Positions 1 through 8,801 are shown, counted from the first letter of the stretch. The stretch: DNA of 64,000 bases from Lachnospiraceae bacterium YSD2013 (GCA_900100895.1 FMTX01000010.1:124001-188000), one strand, 5' to 3'. Program-made: numbers and translations. The notes: generated by a model from the letters alone, not told the origin.

Positions 1-1162
1 AAGTTCCGGAAGTTATCATATTCATGGCCGTCGGATTGTAATTGACGGACAGCCCCACAATCTTATACTGCGCATTTATTATCTGAGTCTTGTCAAAGAA
101 AATGGCTCCGTCCTGCTCCGAATAGTCTATGGCATGGAATCCGTCGCTGAGGCTTATGTACTTGGACGGTGCAAACATATACTTACTCGAGAACGGCAAG
201 AATGTTATGTCTATATTCTCGGGTCTGATATAGTCATTCGAACTTTTCTCGCCATACATAAGTGCCGCGCTAAGCGCCATCATCGAATCGATTACACGCT
301 CTCCCTCCACATAGGCAGGTATGCTCGTCCACTCGTGCCCGTCAAAATTCGCGAAGATTTTGCCGGTGAGATATATGGTCTCGTTCTTTCTTTTGCTCGT
401 AACGATTTTAAGGATTTCCTCGCCCTTGCCGCCGACTTCACCCGCGATTCTGCCGTCGCCCGAAAAGCCTAACATTGCGGAGTCATAATCCTCCGAGTGG
501 CGTGAAAACACCTTCTCCTTAATCTCGATTGTAATCGCTTTGGTGCGCTCATACATCTTTACGAATATTGCCCAGTCGTAAGGTTTATTCGGCGCCTTAA
601 AAAGCAAAATAATCAGGAAAAAGGCCAAAGCAAACGGCCACGTAAACACCACAAACTTTTCGCGGTCGAAAGTCTCGCCTCGCCTGAAATGTCGCTGCGA
701 CTCTTCGAAAGCCACGGTAATAATATAAACCACGCAAAGAGCCATCTCGATTTTCGTAGTGAGGTAGCCAAGAAGCGTCGTTACAATCAGGAATACAAGC
801 AGCGCAAGCGCCACCGTAATCTTCACGCCGCGGCTCTTCACGACAATGAATCCTACGGCCGACATTCCTATCGATATGCCGATTATAATAAATGCCCTGA
901 TAATCGCTTCCTTCGAATCCGCACTGCCAAACCTCATGGTAACAAACAGCACCGCCGCCGACACTATCAGGACACCGCCTATAGCAATGACTCTGAACTG
1001 GGATCCGACTCTGCTGATAATCGGCAGGAACGCTGCGAACAGCACAGCCAGAAGCAGTTCGCCCGCCGTCAGCGGTTCCCCGTAGATCAAGTCAACAGCC
1101 ATGCCCGTGCCGAGAATCGCCAGCGGGAATATTATGATGAGGCGATACAACAGTTTAACCAT
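1..1162 (-). CDS. Membrane transglutaminase-type protein, N-terminal part (cut by window edge)
   Basis: The reading frame opens with ATG at 1162-1160 after GGAGGTGATGTG and stays open for 387 codons to the window edge. The first ~200 residues hold a run of hydrophobic segments, then a charged, mostly soluble region containing GHEWTSIPAY. Membrane protein plus DUF58 plus MoxR is the usual neighbourhood of TgpA-like proteins, which carry several N-terminal helices, an extracytoplasmic transglutaminase core and a C-terminal DUF4129. The catalytic core would lie beyond the edge, so the family call rests mainly on context. The start overlaps the DUF58 stop by one base (TGATG), indicating translational coupling. 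Function is unknown; cell-envelope protein processing is the usual guess. Confidence 0.75.
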   Translation of the reverse strand, partial: MVKLLYRLIIIFPLAILGTGMAVDLIYGEPLTAGELLLAVLFAAFLPIISRVGSQFRVIAIGGVLIVSAAVLFVTMRFGSADSKEAIIRAFIIIGISIGMSAVGFIVVKSRGVKITVALALLVFLIVTTLLGYLTTKIEMALCVVYIITVAFEESQRHFRRGETFDREKFVVFTWPFALAFFLIILLFKAPNKPYDWAIFVKMYERTKAITIEIKEKVFSRHSEDYDSAMLGFSGDGRIAGEVGGKGEEILKIVTSKRKNETIYLTGKIFANFDGHEWTSIPAYVEGERVIDSMMALSAALMYGEKSSNDYIRPENIDITFLPFSSKYMFAPSKYISLSDGFHAIDYSEQDGAIFFDKTQIINAQYKIVGLSVNYNPTAMNMITSGT

Positions 1163-2310
1163 CACATCACCTCCGTAAGCTTATCGTCCACAGGCAGTCC
1201 TATGTACCTGACGCCCTGCGAATCGGCTCTCAGATTCGTCGTGTCGCCCACCACATAACAGGCAACCGCCACATTTTCGCGCTTAAGTCGCTCTATCAGA
1301 ATCTGCAGACTCTCGGTCACTTCGCACACAAAGAAAAACGCCATCTTACTGCGCGCGATATTGCCCGAATACAGCATATTGTCGTAAAATGCATCCTCGT
1401 TAAAATGCGTATCGAAATTAACCTTGGCAATCTCTTCGTAGGCGAAGTTGAAACTCTCAAGGTTTCTGACACTTACAGTCTCATCTTTGGTTAGATATAT
1501 GTCTGCGGGAATGTTTCTTTCGGCAAAAAGAAGCGTCGTGGCCACCGCCGCCTCGAGCACTCTGTTCTCACGCGGAATAAACTCAAATTCATCTTCGGAA
1601 ACGCGTCTTGCCGGCACCACAATACTGATGCCCTGCTTTTCCTCTCCCGTAACGGTACGCATCATAAGGTTGCCTGCCGTTGCCGTCTTCTTCCAGTGAA
1701 TCAGTCTCACATCATCACCCGACACATAGTCTCTGACAGGAAGGTCCGGCTCCGACATATTAATGTTCGAATCCCTGTAAGACAGCACATCCACGTCAAT
1801 ATCCTTAAGGTTGTTAAGGCGCACAATCGCAGGCTTAATCTGCAGTCTGACAGTTTCTTTGTTCCTGTATGACCAGTGAAACAGCCTGAAAATGTCGGTT
1901 ATTTCGACTCGCTTAATACCCACCTCGTATTCGCCGCGATACTTGCACACCAAAAAGGTGTCCTTGCGGATACCTGCGCGGGGATAAAGCTCATATTCTC
2001 TCTTGTCATCGATGGATAAAACTTTGGAAAATGTAGAAAAGAAAACAACACGGATACTCGAAAAGCCCGTAAAGCCTTCATTTTGAAGCGTGAAATAATA
2101 AGGCGTCGTCTCCCCCGCCATAATGTCGCCCTTCTCTACCCTCTGGTAAATCTTGAATGTAAGATATACCACGAACAGATACAAAAGCGAGATAAGCGGA
2201 ATAAAAAGCACCACGAAAAAGAAGCCGTAACTTGCCGCCCCTCCGTAGAAGCTGATCCCCACAAGGGACAGCCCGAATAAGAAAAGCCAAATCAGCCTGT
2301 TTCTTATCAT
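1162..2310 (-). CDS. DUF58 domain-containing protein
   Basis: A 382-residue protein with two N-terminal hydrophobic segments (about residues 8-25 and 30-52) followed by a soluble region. Around residue 200 it has the family signature YVSGDDVRLIHWKKTA, matching the DUF58 pattern of a GD pair, then R and IHWK. DUF58 proteins resemble von Willebrand A-type folds and are nearly always encoded next to a MoxR AAA+ ATPase, as here. The ATG overlaps the moxR stop by four bases (ATGA), and its own stop overlaps the next gene. It probably acts at the membrane as partner of the ATPase. Role in this organism is unknown. Confidence 0.88.
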   Translation of the reverse strand: MIRNRLIWLFLFGLSLVGISFYGGAASYGFFFVVLFIPLISLLYLFVVYLTFKIYQRVEKGDIMAGETTPYYFTLQNEGFTGFSSIRVVFFSTFSKVLSIDDKREYELYPRAGIRKDTFLVCKYRGEYEVGIKRVEITDIFRLFHWSYRNKETVRLQIKPAIVRLNNLKDIDVDVLSYRDSNINMSEPDLPVRDYVSGDDVRLIHWKKTATAGNLMMRTVTGEEKQGISIVVPARRVSEDEFEFIPRENRVLEAAVATTLLFAERNIPADIYLTKDETVSVRNLESFNFAYEEIAKVNFDTHFNEDAFYDNMLYSGNIARSKMAFFFVCEVTESLQILIERLKRENVAVACYVVGDTTNLRADSQGVRYIGLPVDDKLTEVM

Positions 2311-3236
2311 AACCCTCTCTCCATGGGAATCTTCGCCTGAAGTACAAGCGCAGTGATAAGCTTATCGATACTCTCCTTGCGGATACGCGCCTCGGATGTA
2401 AGCGTCAATCTGTGATGAAGCACATTAACAGCGCAAGCCTTAATATCATCGGGCTTCACGAAGTCTCTGCCGTCAAGGAAAGCTGTAGCCTGTGCCGCCT
2501 TAATAAGCGAAAGCATTGCACGCGGGCTCGCACCAACCGTAAAGTCCTTGGACTCGCGGGTAAGTGTTACGATATTCTCTGTATATTCAATAACGGCCTT
2601 GGAAACCGTTACAGCGTCGACTGCCTTGCGCATAGCAGAAATGTCTGCAGGCGAGCAGACGTTGGTCGCGCTCTCGGGATTCATGCCCTTTAAGTGAAGC
2701 TCCGTCAATTTAATCTCGGATTCTTTGTCCGGGTAGCCGATGCTTAATTTCATCATGAATCTGTCGGTGAATGCCTCGGCAAGCGGATACGTACCCATGA
2801 ACTCTATAGGGTTCTGCGTCGCTATTACCATGAATACTTCCGGCAAAAGAAGCTCTGTCGCATCAACCGTCACATGCCCCTCGGACATGGCTTCAAGAAG
2901 CGCCGATTGAGTCTTGGGTGTGGTACGGTTAATCTCGTCCGCAAGCACTATCTCATGCATGATGGCGCCTGCCTTAACCTCGAATTCACCGGTTTTTGCA
3001 TTATAAACGGACACTCCCGTTACGTCTGACGGCATAGTGTCCGGTGTAAACTGAATACGGCCGAAGTCGGCTCCGATAACCTTTGAAAGAGTCTTCGCAA
3101 GTGTAGTCTTACCTACGCCCGGCACATCTTCAAGGAGCACATGTCCCCCCGCAAGCAGGCAGGTAAGAAGCGACTTAACCACCTCATCCTTGCCGACAAA
3201 ACATTCCGTAATCGCACTATTAATCTTATTAATCAT
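2307..3236 (-). CDS. MoxR family AAA+ ATPase
   Basis: A 309-residue AAA+ ATPase of normal MoxR length. Walker A is GVGKTT near residues 40-45, Walker B is IVLADEINR near residue 100, and sensor motif IATQNP follows near residue 135. MoxR proteins act as chaperone-like ATPases that help assemble or activate protein complexes, usually with DUF58 and von Willebrand A partners. It is the first gene of the moxR-DUF58-transglutaminase operon, with its own promoter at 3271-3299. The start ATG follows a GGAGGG site. The substrate is not predictable from sequence. Confidence 0.93.
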   Translation of the reverse strand: MINKINSAITECFVGKDEVVKSLLTCLLAGGHVLLEDVPGVGKTTLAKTLSKVIGADFGRIQFTPDTMPSDVTGVSVYNAKTGEFEVKAGAIMHEIVLADEINRTTPKTQSALLEAMSEGHVTVDATELLLPEVFMVIATQNPIEFMGTYPLAEAFTDRFMMKLSIGYPDKESEIKLTELHLKGMNPESATNVCSPADISAMRKAVDAVTVSKAVIEYTENIVTLTRESKDFTVGASPRAMLSLIKAAQATAFLDGRDFVKPDDIKACAVNVLHHRLTLTSEARIRKESIDKLITALVLQAKIPMERGL

Positions 3237-3257
3237 AAACCCTCCGAAATACCCACA

Positions 3258-3299
3258 ACAATTTAATTAAATTGTACTTTCTTTTGCCACAATTGTCTA
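3258..3299 (-). promoter_or_regulatory. Predicted moxR promoter with 18-bp palindrome
   Basis: On the minus strand there is -35 TAGACA (3294-3299), a 17-bp spacer and -10 TACAAT (3271-3276). The perfect 18-bp palindrome ACAATTTAATTAAATTGT (3258-3275) overlaps the -10 and the expected start point, a typical place for a repressor site. Promoter and operator are inferred from sequence only. Confidence 0.5.
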
Positions 3300-3326
3300 C
3301 AACTCAGAGCCCGATTGCCGGCGGAA

Positions 3327-4712
3327 TTACTGTGCCTTTTCAAGCGCAGGAATCATAATCCAGGCTTCCTTGCCGTTGATATTTACATCAAAGCGGTAAT
3401 TGGGCTGATAAAATCCCTTGGAATCAACACTGTAAGAAATTTTACAAGACAGAACTTCTATATCGAGATAATCATTTCCGTATCGTTTGAACTTACCTTC
3501 CTTAAGGCGCCTGTATGCTTCAGCTTCACTGATGGCCTCATATTCCTTGTAGGGTTTAAGCGAAAGAAGGCTGTCTTTCAACCATAAGATGCGTTTATCT
3601 CTCGACAGCTTAACTTCCAGTCTTCCGTCCACAATGTTTCCATTTTCTTCACACTTGTCCACTTCAAAGCACAAGCGCATATCATCTTTGACAGAAAATA
3701 CCGCGTCTTTGCATATGGTATACCCATATTGACTCAGTATATCTCTCACTTCGCTTTCGGTATAAGCATACCCTTTTTCCGAATATCGACTCATTATCGA
3801 GTATTCAAACGTCCCGCCGGCATATTGTATTTTTATCTCATTTGTTTCATCGCCGACTTTCGAGCGAATCCATGCTTCATCATCATAATAGCCCGCGTAT
3901 TGATAATTCATCGCACCGTCGAATCTTTTAAAGATATCCTCTGCGCGCTTATACGCTTCTTTCTCTGTAAGTATCTCGGAAGTGTATACAGTCAGGCTCT
4001 CGGTAGAGTCATCGGCAAACTCCGCGCCATGAATATTTAGCAGATTTACGTCATAAGCCATACTATAACGGTTGTTATTATTTCCCAGTTCCTTACAAGA
4101 GTAGGTAATAAATATCGCAACAAAACTTGCAACAACTATAATCAGCGGGATATTGCTTGCAAATGTCGCACCCTTCTTTAGATTTGCTTTTTCTTTGGCA
4201 TATAATTTAAATAACACCAGAAACAGTCCGAAACCTATAATCGCGCCCAGAGTATTGTCAAGCAGGTCGTCCGGCTCGAATATTCCGATCTTGAAAATCA
4301 TCTGAGAAAGCTCTATTAACAGCGAAAACAGGAAGCCTGCAACATAAGTTCTGTAGCACTTTCTAAACCACTTTAAGCCCATAGGGAGCAACAGCCCAAA
4401 GGGCACAAACATGCAAATATTGAGTATGATATTGCGCCACTCAGTAATCGACCAGTTATTCCACGCGTTTTTATATGAATAAAACAGTGGCGGAATCATA
4501 TCGTATTCATAGTTGCTGCCTCGGCTGAACAACGTAGCGCCGGCCACCACAAAAATGTAGCACAAAAAGACAAGCCACCATAAAAGTCGCTTAATGTTTA
4601 TTTTCCTATGTTCTTTTCCGTTACGTTTGGCATGAAAGTGGCGAATAACCAGAAATGATGTTACCAATACAACCGCAAGAATACCTCCGAGAAAGAGGTA
4701 TTCCTGCGCCAT
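3327..4712 (-). CDS. VanZ-like membrane protein with long C-terminal extracytoplasmic domain
   Basis: A protein of about 461 residues. The N-terminal ~200 residues carry five or so hydrophobic helices with VanZ-family features, including NIILNICMFVPFGLLLPMG and a later SLLIELSQMIF segment. After a further membrane segment (LIIVVASFVAIFITY) the remaining ~260 residues are soluble and look like repeated small alpha/beta modules with alternating EAYRR-type helices, reminiscent of PepSY or YycI-like sensors; this is only a resemblance. The first in-frame ATG is at 4736, but the ATG at 4712 has a better site (AGAGGA) and starts directly at the first helix. Last gene of the hicA-to-VanZ run. VanZ proteins are associated with lipoglycopeptide resistance, but most members have no shown role. 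Confidence 0.75.
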   Translation of the reverse strand: MAQEYLFLGGILAVVLVTSFLVIRHFHAKRNGKEHRKINIKRLLWWLVFLCYIFVVAGATLFSRGSNYEYDMIPPLFYSYKNAWNNWSITEWRNIILNICMFVPFGLLLPMGLKWFRKCYRTYVAGFLFSLLIELSQMIFKIGIFEPDDLLDNTLGAIIGFGLFLVLFKLYAKEKANLKKGATFASNIPLIIVVASFVAIFITYSCKELGNNNNRYSMAYDVNLLNIHGAEFADDSTESLTVYTSEILTEKEAYKRAEDIFKRFDGAMNYQYAGYYDDEAWIRSKVGDETNEIKIQYAGGTFEYSIMSRYSEKGYAYTESEVRDILSQYGYTICKDAVFSVKDDMRLCFEVDKCEENGNIVDGRLEVKLSRDKRILWLKDSLLSLKPYKEYEAISEAEAYRRLKEGKFKRYGNDYLDIEVLSCKISYSVDSKGFYQPNYRFDVNINGKEAWIMIPALEKAQ

Positions 4713-4758
4713 ATAATACAATCCTCTTAAAGACATGTAAAAACCCTAACCATTCTCT

Positions 4759-5562
4759 TTATTTTTCCTCGCTCTCAATCTTCGGAAGCAGATGTCGCTT
4801 CTTACCGGGAAGGAGTTTAATATCTATAAACGATATATCAACTTTGAATAGCAGCCGCATAAGCCACGAGAAGAATATTACTACCAAAATCGGTATCAGA
4901 CACGACGTTACCATCATAACCGCAATAGCCTCCACGAATCGGCTTAACAGTCCCGTAACATAGTCTACCACGGTCACAGCGGCATTCTTAATCCAGCTTA
5001 AGAACTTCTCAACAGCGTTCGCGTCCTCATCGGTAACTGTAATCTCGTTGGCCGTGGTAAGCGTCTCTTCCATCGTGGTCTCATATGTATTGTAGATAGC
5101 CTCGGAAGTCTTAACGCTAAGCGGAATCAGGAAGTAAATAAGTATTGCAAATATGCCTAGCTTAAGCGCCAGCACATTGGCCTTATCCTTCTTGCCGAGG
5201 ATTCCTATTCCCAGTATCAGGCACACAAGCGGTATCAGTATCGAGAACGACACAAATCCGAGAATCGTAATCAAATACTTCTCAAGATATAACGCACTTA
5301 ACACTATCACAAAGTACGTTCCGAGTTCCGCGAACTGCTCGGCAATAGGCGTACACGTATCATCAGGCAGTAACGATATAACCGCAGACACCGCAGTCGC
5401 GCCCGCCGTAAGCTTCAAAGTATTGCCTATCTCCCTGTCCAACTGCTCATATGTATGTACATGATTGCTCTGCTTGGTCGCCGCAGGTGTAATCACCGCT
5501 ATGGAGAAAAGTGCCACAGCCGCAAGCAACAATCCTATCGCTGTTTTCTTAAGTATTTCCAT
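4759..5562 (-). CDS. Multi-pass membrane protein, unknown function
   Basis: A 267-residue protein with an N-terminal signal-anchor-like helix (residues 7-27), two or three central helices (roughly 80-125 and 130-150) and one strong helix near residues 210-235 (MMVTSCLIPILVVIFFSWLMRLLF). Between them lie soluble loops rich in Thr and Glu. I do not recognise the family. It starts after a GGGGTGACG site 11 bases downstream of the DUF4230 gene, so the two are almost certainly cotranscribed. Together with DUF4230 and VanZ it suggests an envelope-related operon. Confidence 0.75.
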   Translation of the reverse strand: MEILKKTAIGLLLAAVALFSIAVITPAATKQSNHVHTYEQLDREIGNTLKLTAGATAVSAVISLLPDDTCTPIAEQFAELGTYFVIVLSALYLEKYLITILGFVSFSILIPLVCLILGIGILGKKDKANVLALKLGIFAILIYFLIPLSVKTSEAIYNTYETTMEETLTTANEITVTDEDANAVEKFLSWIKNAAVTVVDYVTGLLSRFVEAIAVMMVTSCLIPILVVIFFSWLMRLLFKVDISFIDIKLLPGKKRHLLPKIESEEK

Positions 5563-5573
5563 AACGTCACCCC

Positions 5574-6248
5574 CTACTTTCTAACCGTTTCAATCTTATA
5601 CTCTGCATCCGTCGACACCGACTTGGCAAAAGAAACAATCATCTGCTCCGCACTCTTATCGGCGTTCTTAAGAAGCCCCTTGGCAACAGCGTTGTTCTTG
5701 GCAGTTTCCTTGAACGCAGCCATGGAATCATTGAACTTATCCGTCGTCACCTTATTCCAAAGACCGTTCTTCTCTTCGTACTTCTTAAAGCTGTCATTGT
5801 CAATCGTCACCGACGTAATCTCCGCCTTTGGAATCGTAATAGTAATGACCTTCTTTTCATCATCCTTCACAACCGTAATCTGACTGCAATCGATTCCCGC
5901 AGCCACAACTCCGTCATAGCTGTAGGTAAAAGAAGCCGTCGAATCGAATATCCAGAACTTCTCGGTATTGGTATACTCCTCAACCTGCGTGAAATAATAC
6001 TCCTGCGTAATCAAGGTACCCATCTCCCGAAGTCCGTCCTCAATAACCTTCGTATTAATGGTCACGACTTCTTTGACTTCTTCGCCCGCGTATAACTTCT
6101 CCGTCTGCATAGGCGCATCAATCTGCGACATTACGTCAGATTCCTTGCCTTTACCGGAAATTATCTTTACCACAAACACTATAATCGCAATCACCAGAAC
6201 GGAATTGATTGCTATATATGTAATGAGTTTCTTTTGCTTTTTGTTCAT
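5574..6248 (-). CDS. DUF4230 domain-containing membrane-anchored protein
   Basis: A 224-residue protein with one N-terminal membrane anchor (LITYIAINSVLVIAIIVFVV, residues 9-28) and an extracytoplasmic beta-rich domain. It shows the DUF4230 layout: an early segment around LYAGEEVKEVVTINTKVIEDGLREMGTLIT, then FDSTASFTYSYDGVVAAGID and a block of short beta strands (KKVITITIPKAEIT). Its function is unknown in the family. It has a strong GGAGGGG ribosome binding site and begins 25 bases after hicB without an evident terminator, so it may be read from the hicAB promoter. Confidence 0.8.
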   Translation of the reverse strand: MNKKQKKLITYIAINSVLVIAIIVFVVKIISGKGKESDVMSQIDAPMQTEKLYAGEEVKEVVTINTKVIEDGLREMGTLITQEYYFTQVEEYTNTEKFWIFDSTASFTYSYDGVVAAGIDCSQITVVKDDEKKVITITIPKAEITSVTIDNDSFKKYEEKNGLWNKVTTDKFNDSMAAFKETAKNNAVAKGLLKNADKSAEQMIVSFAKSVSTDAEYKIETVRK

Positions 6249-6273
6249 AATAGTCCCCTCCGAAACGTTAGGC

Positions 6274-6672
6274 TTACATCATACCAATCTTACTCATAAG
6301 CGCATCCTGAAGCACTTGCGAGAAATTAACATTCTGCTTGATGGCGGCTTCATTGAGCCACTCGGGAATACTCAGAGTCTTCTTAACCGACTTGGTATTG
6401 TGAGTACGTCTGTACCTCTCAAGATCGAATTCTATAAGGCATGAAAAATCGTCTCCTGTAACCGTATAATCGACCGGTGATGATACCTTGGGCAGTTCTT
6501 CATTATTCTTCAGCCTCTCATCTATACACAACCCAAGCGCTTCCGACGCCATATTGTATGCATCTTCAATTGTCTCGCCTTGTGTAAGACATTCCGGAAA
6601 ATCAGGAAAAGAAATCCAATAGCTTCCTCCTTCTTCCGTATGAAAAACAGCGGGATAAAAATATCTGTTCAT
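6274..6672 (-). CDS. hicB: HicB family antitoxin
   Basis: A 132-residue antitoxin. The N-terminal half is a degraded RNase H-like HicB fold (YFYPAVFHTEEGGSYWISFPDFPECLTQG, a classic HicB opening), and the C-terminal ~45 residues (KKTLSIPEWLNEAAIKQNVNFSQVLQDAL) form a ribbon-helix-helix DNA-binding domain. I chose the ATG at 6672 because GGAGGAGTAAT precedes it directly; an upstream in-frame start would overlap hicA. HicB neutralises HicA and represses the operon through its DNA-binding domain. It follows hicA by one base. Confidence 0.92.
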   Translation of the reverse strand: MNRYFYPAVFHTEEGGSYWISFPDFPECLTQGETIEDAYNMASEALGLCIDERLKNNEELPKVSSPVDYTVTGDDFSCLIEFDLERYRRTHNTKSVKKTLSIPEWLNEAAIKQNVNFSQVLQDALMSKIGMM

Positions 6673-6673
6673 A

Positions 6674-6865
6674 TTACTCCTCCAATCCTGCTTGTTTAAG
6701 TATCGCATGTTCCAAACCCTTTTTCAAATCTTTGCTGTGGTATGGGACTATTAAAGTTTTATTCGTCTTTTTATTATATAGCTTAACATGTGAGCCGTTT
6801 TGAGATACTATCTCAAACCCGTGCTTCTTAAGCTTTTTAATCAGTTCCTTAGATGTTAACGGCAT
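6674..6865 (-). CDS. hicA: HicA family mRNA interferase toxin
   Basis: A 63-residue dsRNA-binding-fold toxin of normal HicA size. It shows the conserved core: TSKELIKKLKKHGFE, then QNGSHVKLYN with the catalytic histidine, then the basic tail segment PYHSKDLKKGLEHAILKQAG. HicA cleaves mRNA independently of translation unless bound by HicB. It is the first gene of the operon, with a near-consensus promoter immediately upstream. The predicted start point lies about 13 bases before the ATG, so the leader is very short. Confidence 0.93.
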   Translation of the reverse strand: MPLTSKELIKKLKKHGFEIVSQNGSHVKLYNKKTNKTLIVPYHSKDLKKGLEHAILKQAGLEE

Positions 6866-6884
6866 ACCTTACCCCTTCTCCTTT

Positions 6885-6913
6885 ATAATATACGTATTAA
6901 TACGTATTGTCAA
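6885..6913 (-). promoter_or_regulatory. hicAB promoter with operator palindrome filling the spacer
   Basis: On the minus strand: -35 TTGACA (6908-6913), exactly 17 bp, -10 TATTAT (6885-6890). The spacer is the 18-bp perfect palindrome ATACGTATTAATACGTAT (6890-6907). A HicB or HicAB complex bound there would cover both promoter elements, fitting the autorepression known for hicAB operons. Confidence 0.7.
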
Positions 6914-6925
6914 CAGGCGCAGTTA

Positions 6926-6947
6926 AGCCCACCGCAGTGGGTGGGCT
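6926..6947. terminator. Hairpin between the GGDEF gene and hicAB, possible terminator
   Basis: Inverted repeat AGCCCACC / GGTGGGCT with a 6-nt loop lies just past the stop of the minus-strand GGDEF gene. There is no clear U-tract on either strand, so termination is only weakly supported. Confidence 0.35.
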
Positions 6948-6955
6948 ATTTGCTA

Positions 6956-8347
6956 CTATTTATTTCTTCTATCCGCATCGGGATGGGTCTTGTAGTACTC
7001 GGCTTTGTCCTTGTACATTTCGGCATCGGCTACTTTCATGATGCGCTTCATGCTGACGTTCTTGTCTTCATACGCTGCACCTATGGCAAAAGAAGGGCCT
7101 CCGTCCTTGCCCGAATATGACTTTAACTTGTCAAATAACGAGTCAAACTCTTCACGGGTCGTATCTGCCGCGATAATTACAAACTCATCGCCGCCGGCAC
7201 GATAGACTTCCTTGCCCCGGCAAATGTCTCGAAGCGTCTCTGCTACGCTCATTATCAGCTTATCGCCTGCCCTGTGTCCCTTGGTATCGTTAACAACCTT
7301 AAGCCCGTTGACATCCACGAATATGGCTCCCACACCTCTTCCGCGCGCTGCCTCATCGTCATTAAGCCGATATACACGGCTGTTCATGGCATTACGGTTC
7401 ATAACGCCCGTAAGCAAGTCGGTATTACTGAGCATTTCAAGCTGCTGACGCATTCTGTAATTTTCTGTCTCGGCCGACAGTACATATGAGTTAAGTTCCA
7501 TTACCTCTCTGATAAAAGGAGTCTTATCGGCGTTAAAATTGGTTGCAAAAATGTATCCGTAAAGATTTTCCTTAATACGAAGCGGGTAAAGCACCATGGT
7601 CTTAACAGCCGAATATTTAAGGGATTTGTACCATTCGGGAGACTTTTCCTCGATTGACTTAAGTTCCTTTTCATTGGAGATGATGATACAGTTACTGCCT
7701 GCCATAAAATCATGCCATGTCTCCACAATATTGTAGAATTCCGGCTTAAAAAACACATCCTCGTCAGCAGGCGCATAAATGCTGTGACTGTCAAAGCTTA
7801 ATAAATCAATCCTTCTATTAACGGTATCTGTCAGTATCAGGGCGCAACCGTCAGATTCACACTGCATTCTTATATCCTTGACTATAGAATCAAGCGTTGC
7901 CTTAAAATCTTCATTCTCCCTGAATTTAATGCAAGTCTTAAGCACGGAAAAAGCAGTCGCAGCAGAAATATCGACCATCTTCTCCGAATCGGACTTGGGC
8001 GTCATCTCATAAGTAAAGAGACAATACCCGTTTCCGTCTTTATCATCTTCCAAGGGAATCATATAAAGATCGAGCCACGAATCATAAAGCTCGGCATTGA
8101 CATATTGGTGGGCTATCTTATGCGTAGAAACGCAGCCCCTTGCAAGCGCATCGAAATTAGGATCCTGCGCAATGTAATAAGAATACGGCCTGTTGGGAAC
8201 AAACTCCTCATCAACCTTATTAACCGATGCCAGATACCTCTTATTGGCCGCAGCAATAGCAATCGCCGCTTCCCCCTCAGCACCCTTTCTCACCGAAACT
8301 ATACAAGCAACTCCCTGCACGGAGTCAATCATCTTAGCGTAATCCAT
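6956..8347 (-). CDS. GGDEF domain protein (probable diguanylate cyclase) with N-terminal sensory region
   Basis: A 463-residue soluble protein. The first ~130 residues form a small alpha/beta domain of the type seen in many Lachnospiraceae GGDEF proteins. Residues ~145-290 look like a GAF domain (DSIVKDIRMQCESDGCALILTD). The C-terminal ~170 residues form a GGDEF domain with LLTGVMNRNAMNSRV and an intact RAGGDEF active site, so synthesis of cyclic di-GMP is expected. The usual RxxD inhibitory site just upstream is not evident (CRGKEVY there), which would remove product inhibition. No membrane segment is present. It starts at ATG 8347 after AGGAAGGGG. The input signal is unknown. Confidence 0.88.
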   Translation of the reverse strand: MDYAKMIDSVQGVACIVSVRKGAEGEAAIAIAAANKRYLASVNKVDEEFVPNRPYSYYIAQDPNFDALARGCVSTHKIAHQYVNAELYDSWLDLYMIPLEDDKDGNGYCLFTYEMTPKSDSEKMVDISAATAFSVLKTCIKFRENEDFKATLDSIVKDIRMQCESDGCALILTDTVNRRIDLLSFDSHSIYAPADEDVFFKPEFYNIVETWHDFMAGSNCIIISNEKELKSIEEKSPEWYKSLKYSAVKTMVLYPLRIKENLYGYIFATNFNADKTPFIREVMELNSYVLSAETENYRMRQQLEMLSNTDLLTGVMNRNAMNSRVYRLNDDEAARGRGVGAIFVDVNGLKVVNDTKGHRAGDKLIMSVAETLRDICRGKEVYRAGGDEFVIIAADTTREEFDSLFDKLKSYSGKDGGPSFAIGAAYEDKNVSMKRIMKVADAEMYKDKAEYYKTHPDADRRNK

Positions 8348-8493
8348 ATTTCCCCTTCCTAAAAACCTCTGCCATTCTTCTCCGCCTAGCGCAAAAGAAC
8401 GCGTTCCAAAGCTTTCGGATATCTTCTTCCTAAGTTAAACTCAAACTACAGGAAAATGATAATACAAGGGAATTAACAAAGTTTATACAGTTC

Positions 8494-8772
8494 TTATTTC
8501 TTGTCCATCGGAACTATCTGTAATTTATACCCCAGTGGCACAAGCACTTTCAGCAAACTGTCAATCTGCGGAGAATGAACAGCCTTCTCCATGCGTGCGA
8601 TAACCGGCTGTTTAAGATTACATTTCACCGCCAGGTCCATCTGTGACAATCCCTGCTCTTCGCGCAGGCGCACCATGGTTCTGATGAGTTCTTTCTCAAG
8701 TGCAATGACGCTCTCATCTTCAGGCGAAATATTAAGTTCTTCTCTGAATTGCTTCCAATCACTCATGGGCAT
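8494..8772 (-). CDS. XRE-family regulator, HigA-like antitoxin without visible toxin
   Basis: A 92-residue protein with a helix-turn-helix at about residues 30-85 (LREEQGLSQMDLAVKCNLKQPVIARMEKAVHSPQIDSL; quoted in parts, the key stretch is LSQMDLAVKCNLKQPVIARME). Short size and the tail GYKLQIVPMDKK resemble HigA antitoxins. No higB-like toxin gene lies on either side: the upstream gene is a membrane protein and downstream is 146 bp without a gene. GGAGGT lies 4 bases before the first ATG (8772) and 10 before a second in-frame ATG (8766), so either may be used. Its promoter region carries paired operators, which suggests autorepression. Confidence 0.8.
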   Translation of the reverse strand: MPMSDWKQFREELNISPEDESVIALEKELIRTMVRLREEQGLSQMDLAVKCNLKQPVIARMEKAVHSPQIDSLLKVLVPLGYKLQIVPMDKK

Positions 8773-8801
8773 TGTACCTCCGCTTGTAATCTTTCAATAA
8801 A

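Noticed and set aside
689-1258. Open frame on the plus strand over the membrane-protein gene
   Set aside because: It is antisense to a clear minus-strand gene, His/Arg/Gln-rich in composition and has no ribosome site.
8348-8493. Possible cyclic di-GMP riboswitch upstream of the GGDEF gene
   Set aside because: No conserved GNRA tetraloop and receptor pattern or CGCAAAGCC-like segment is present in the leader.
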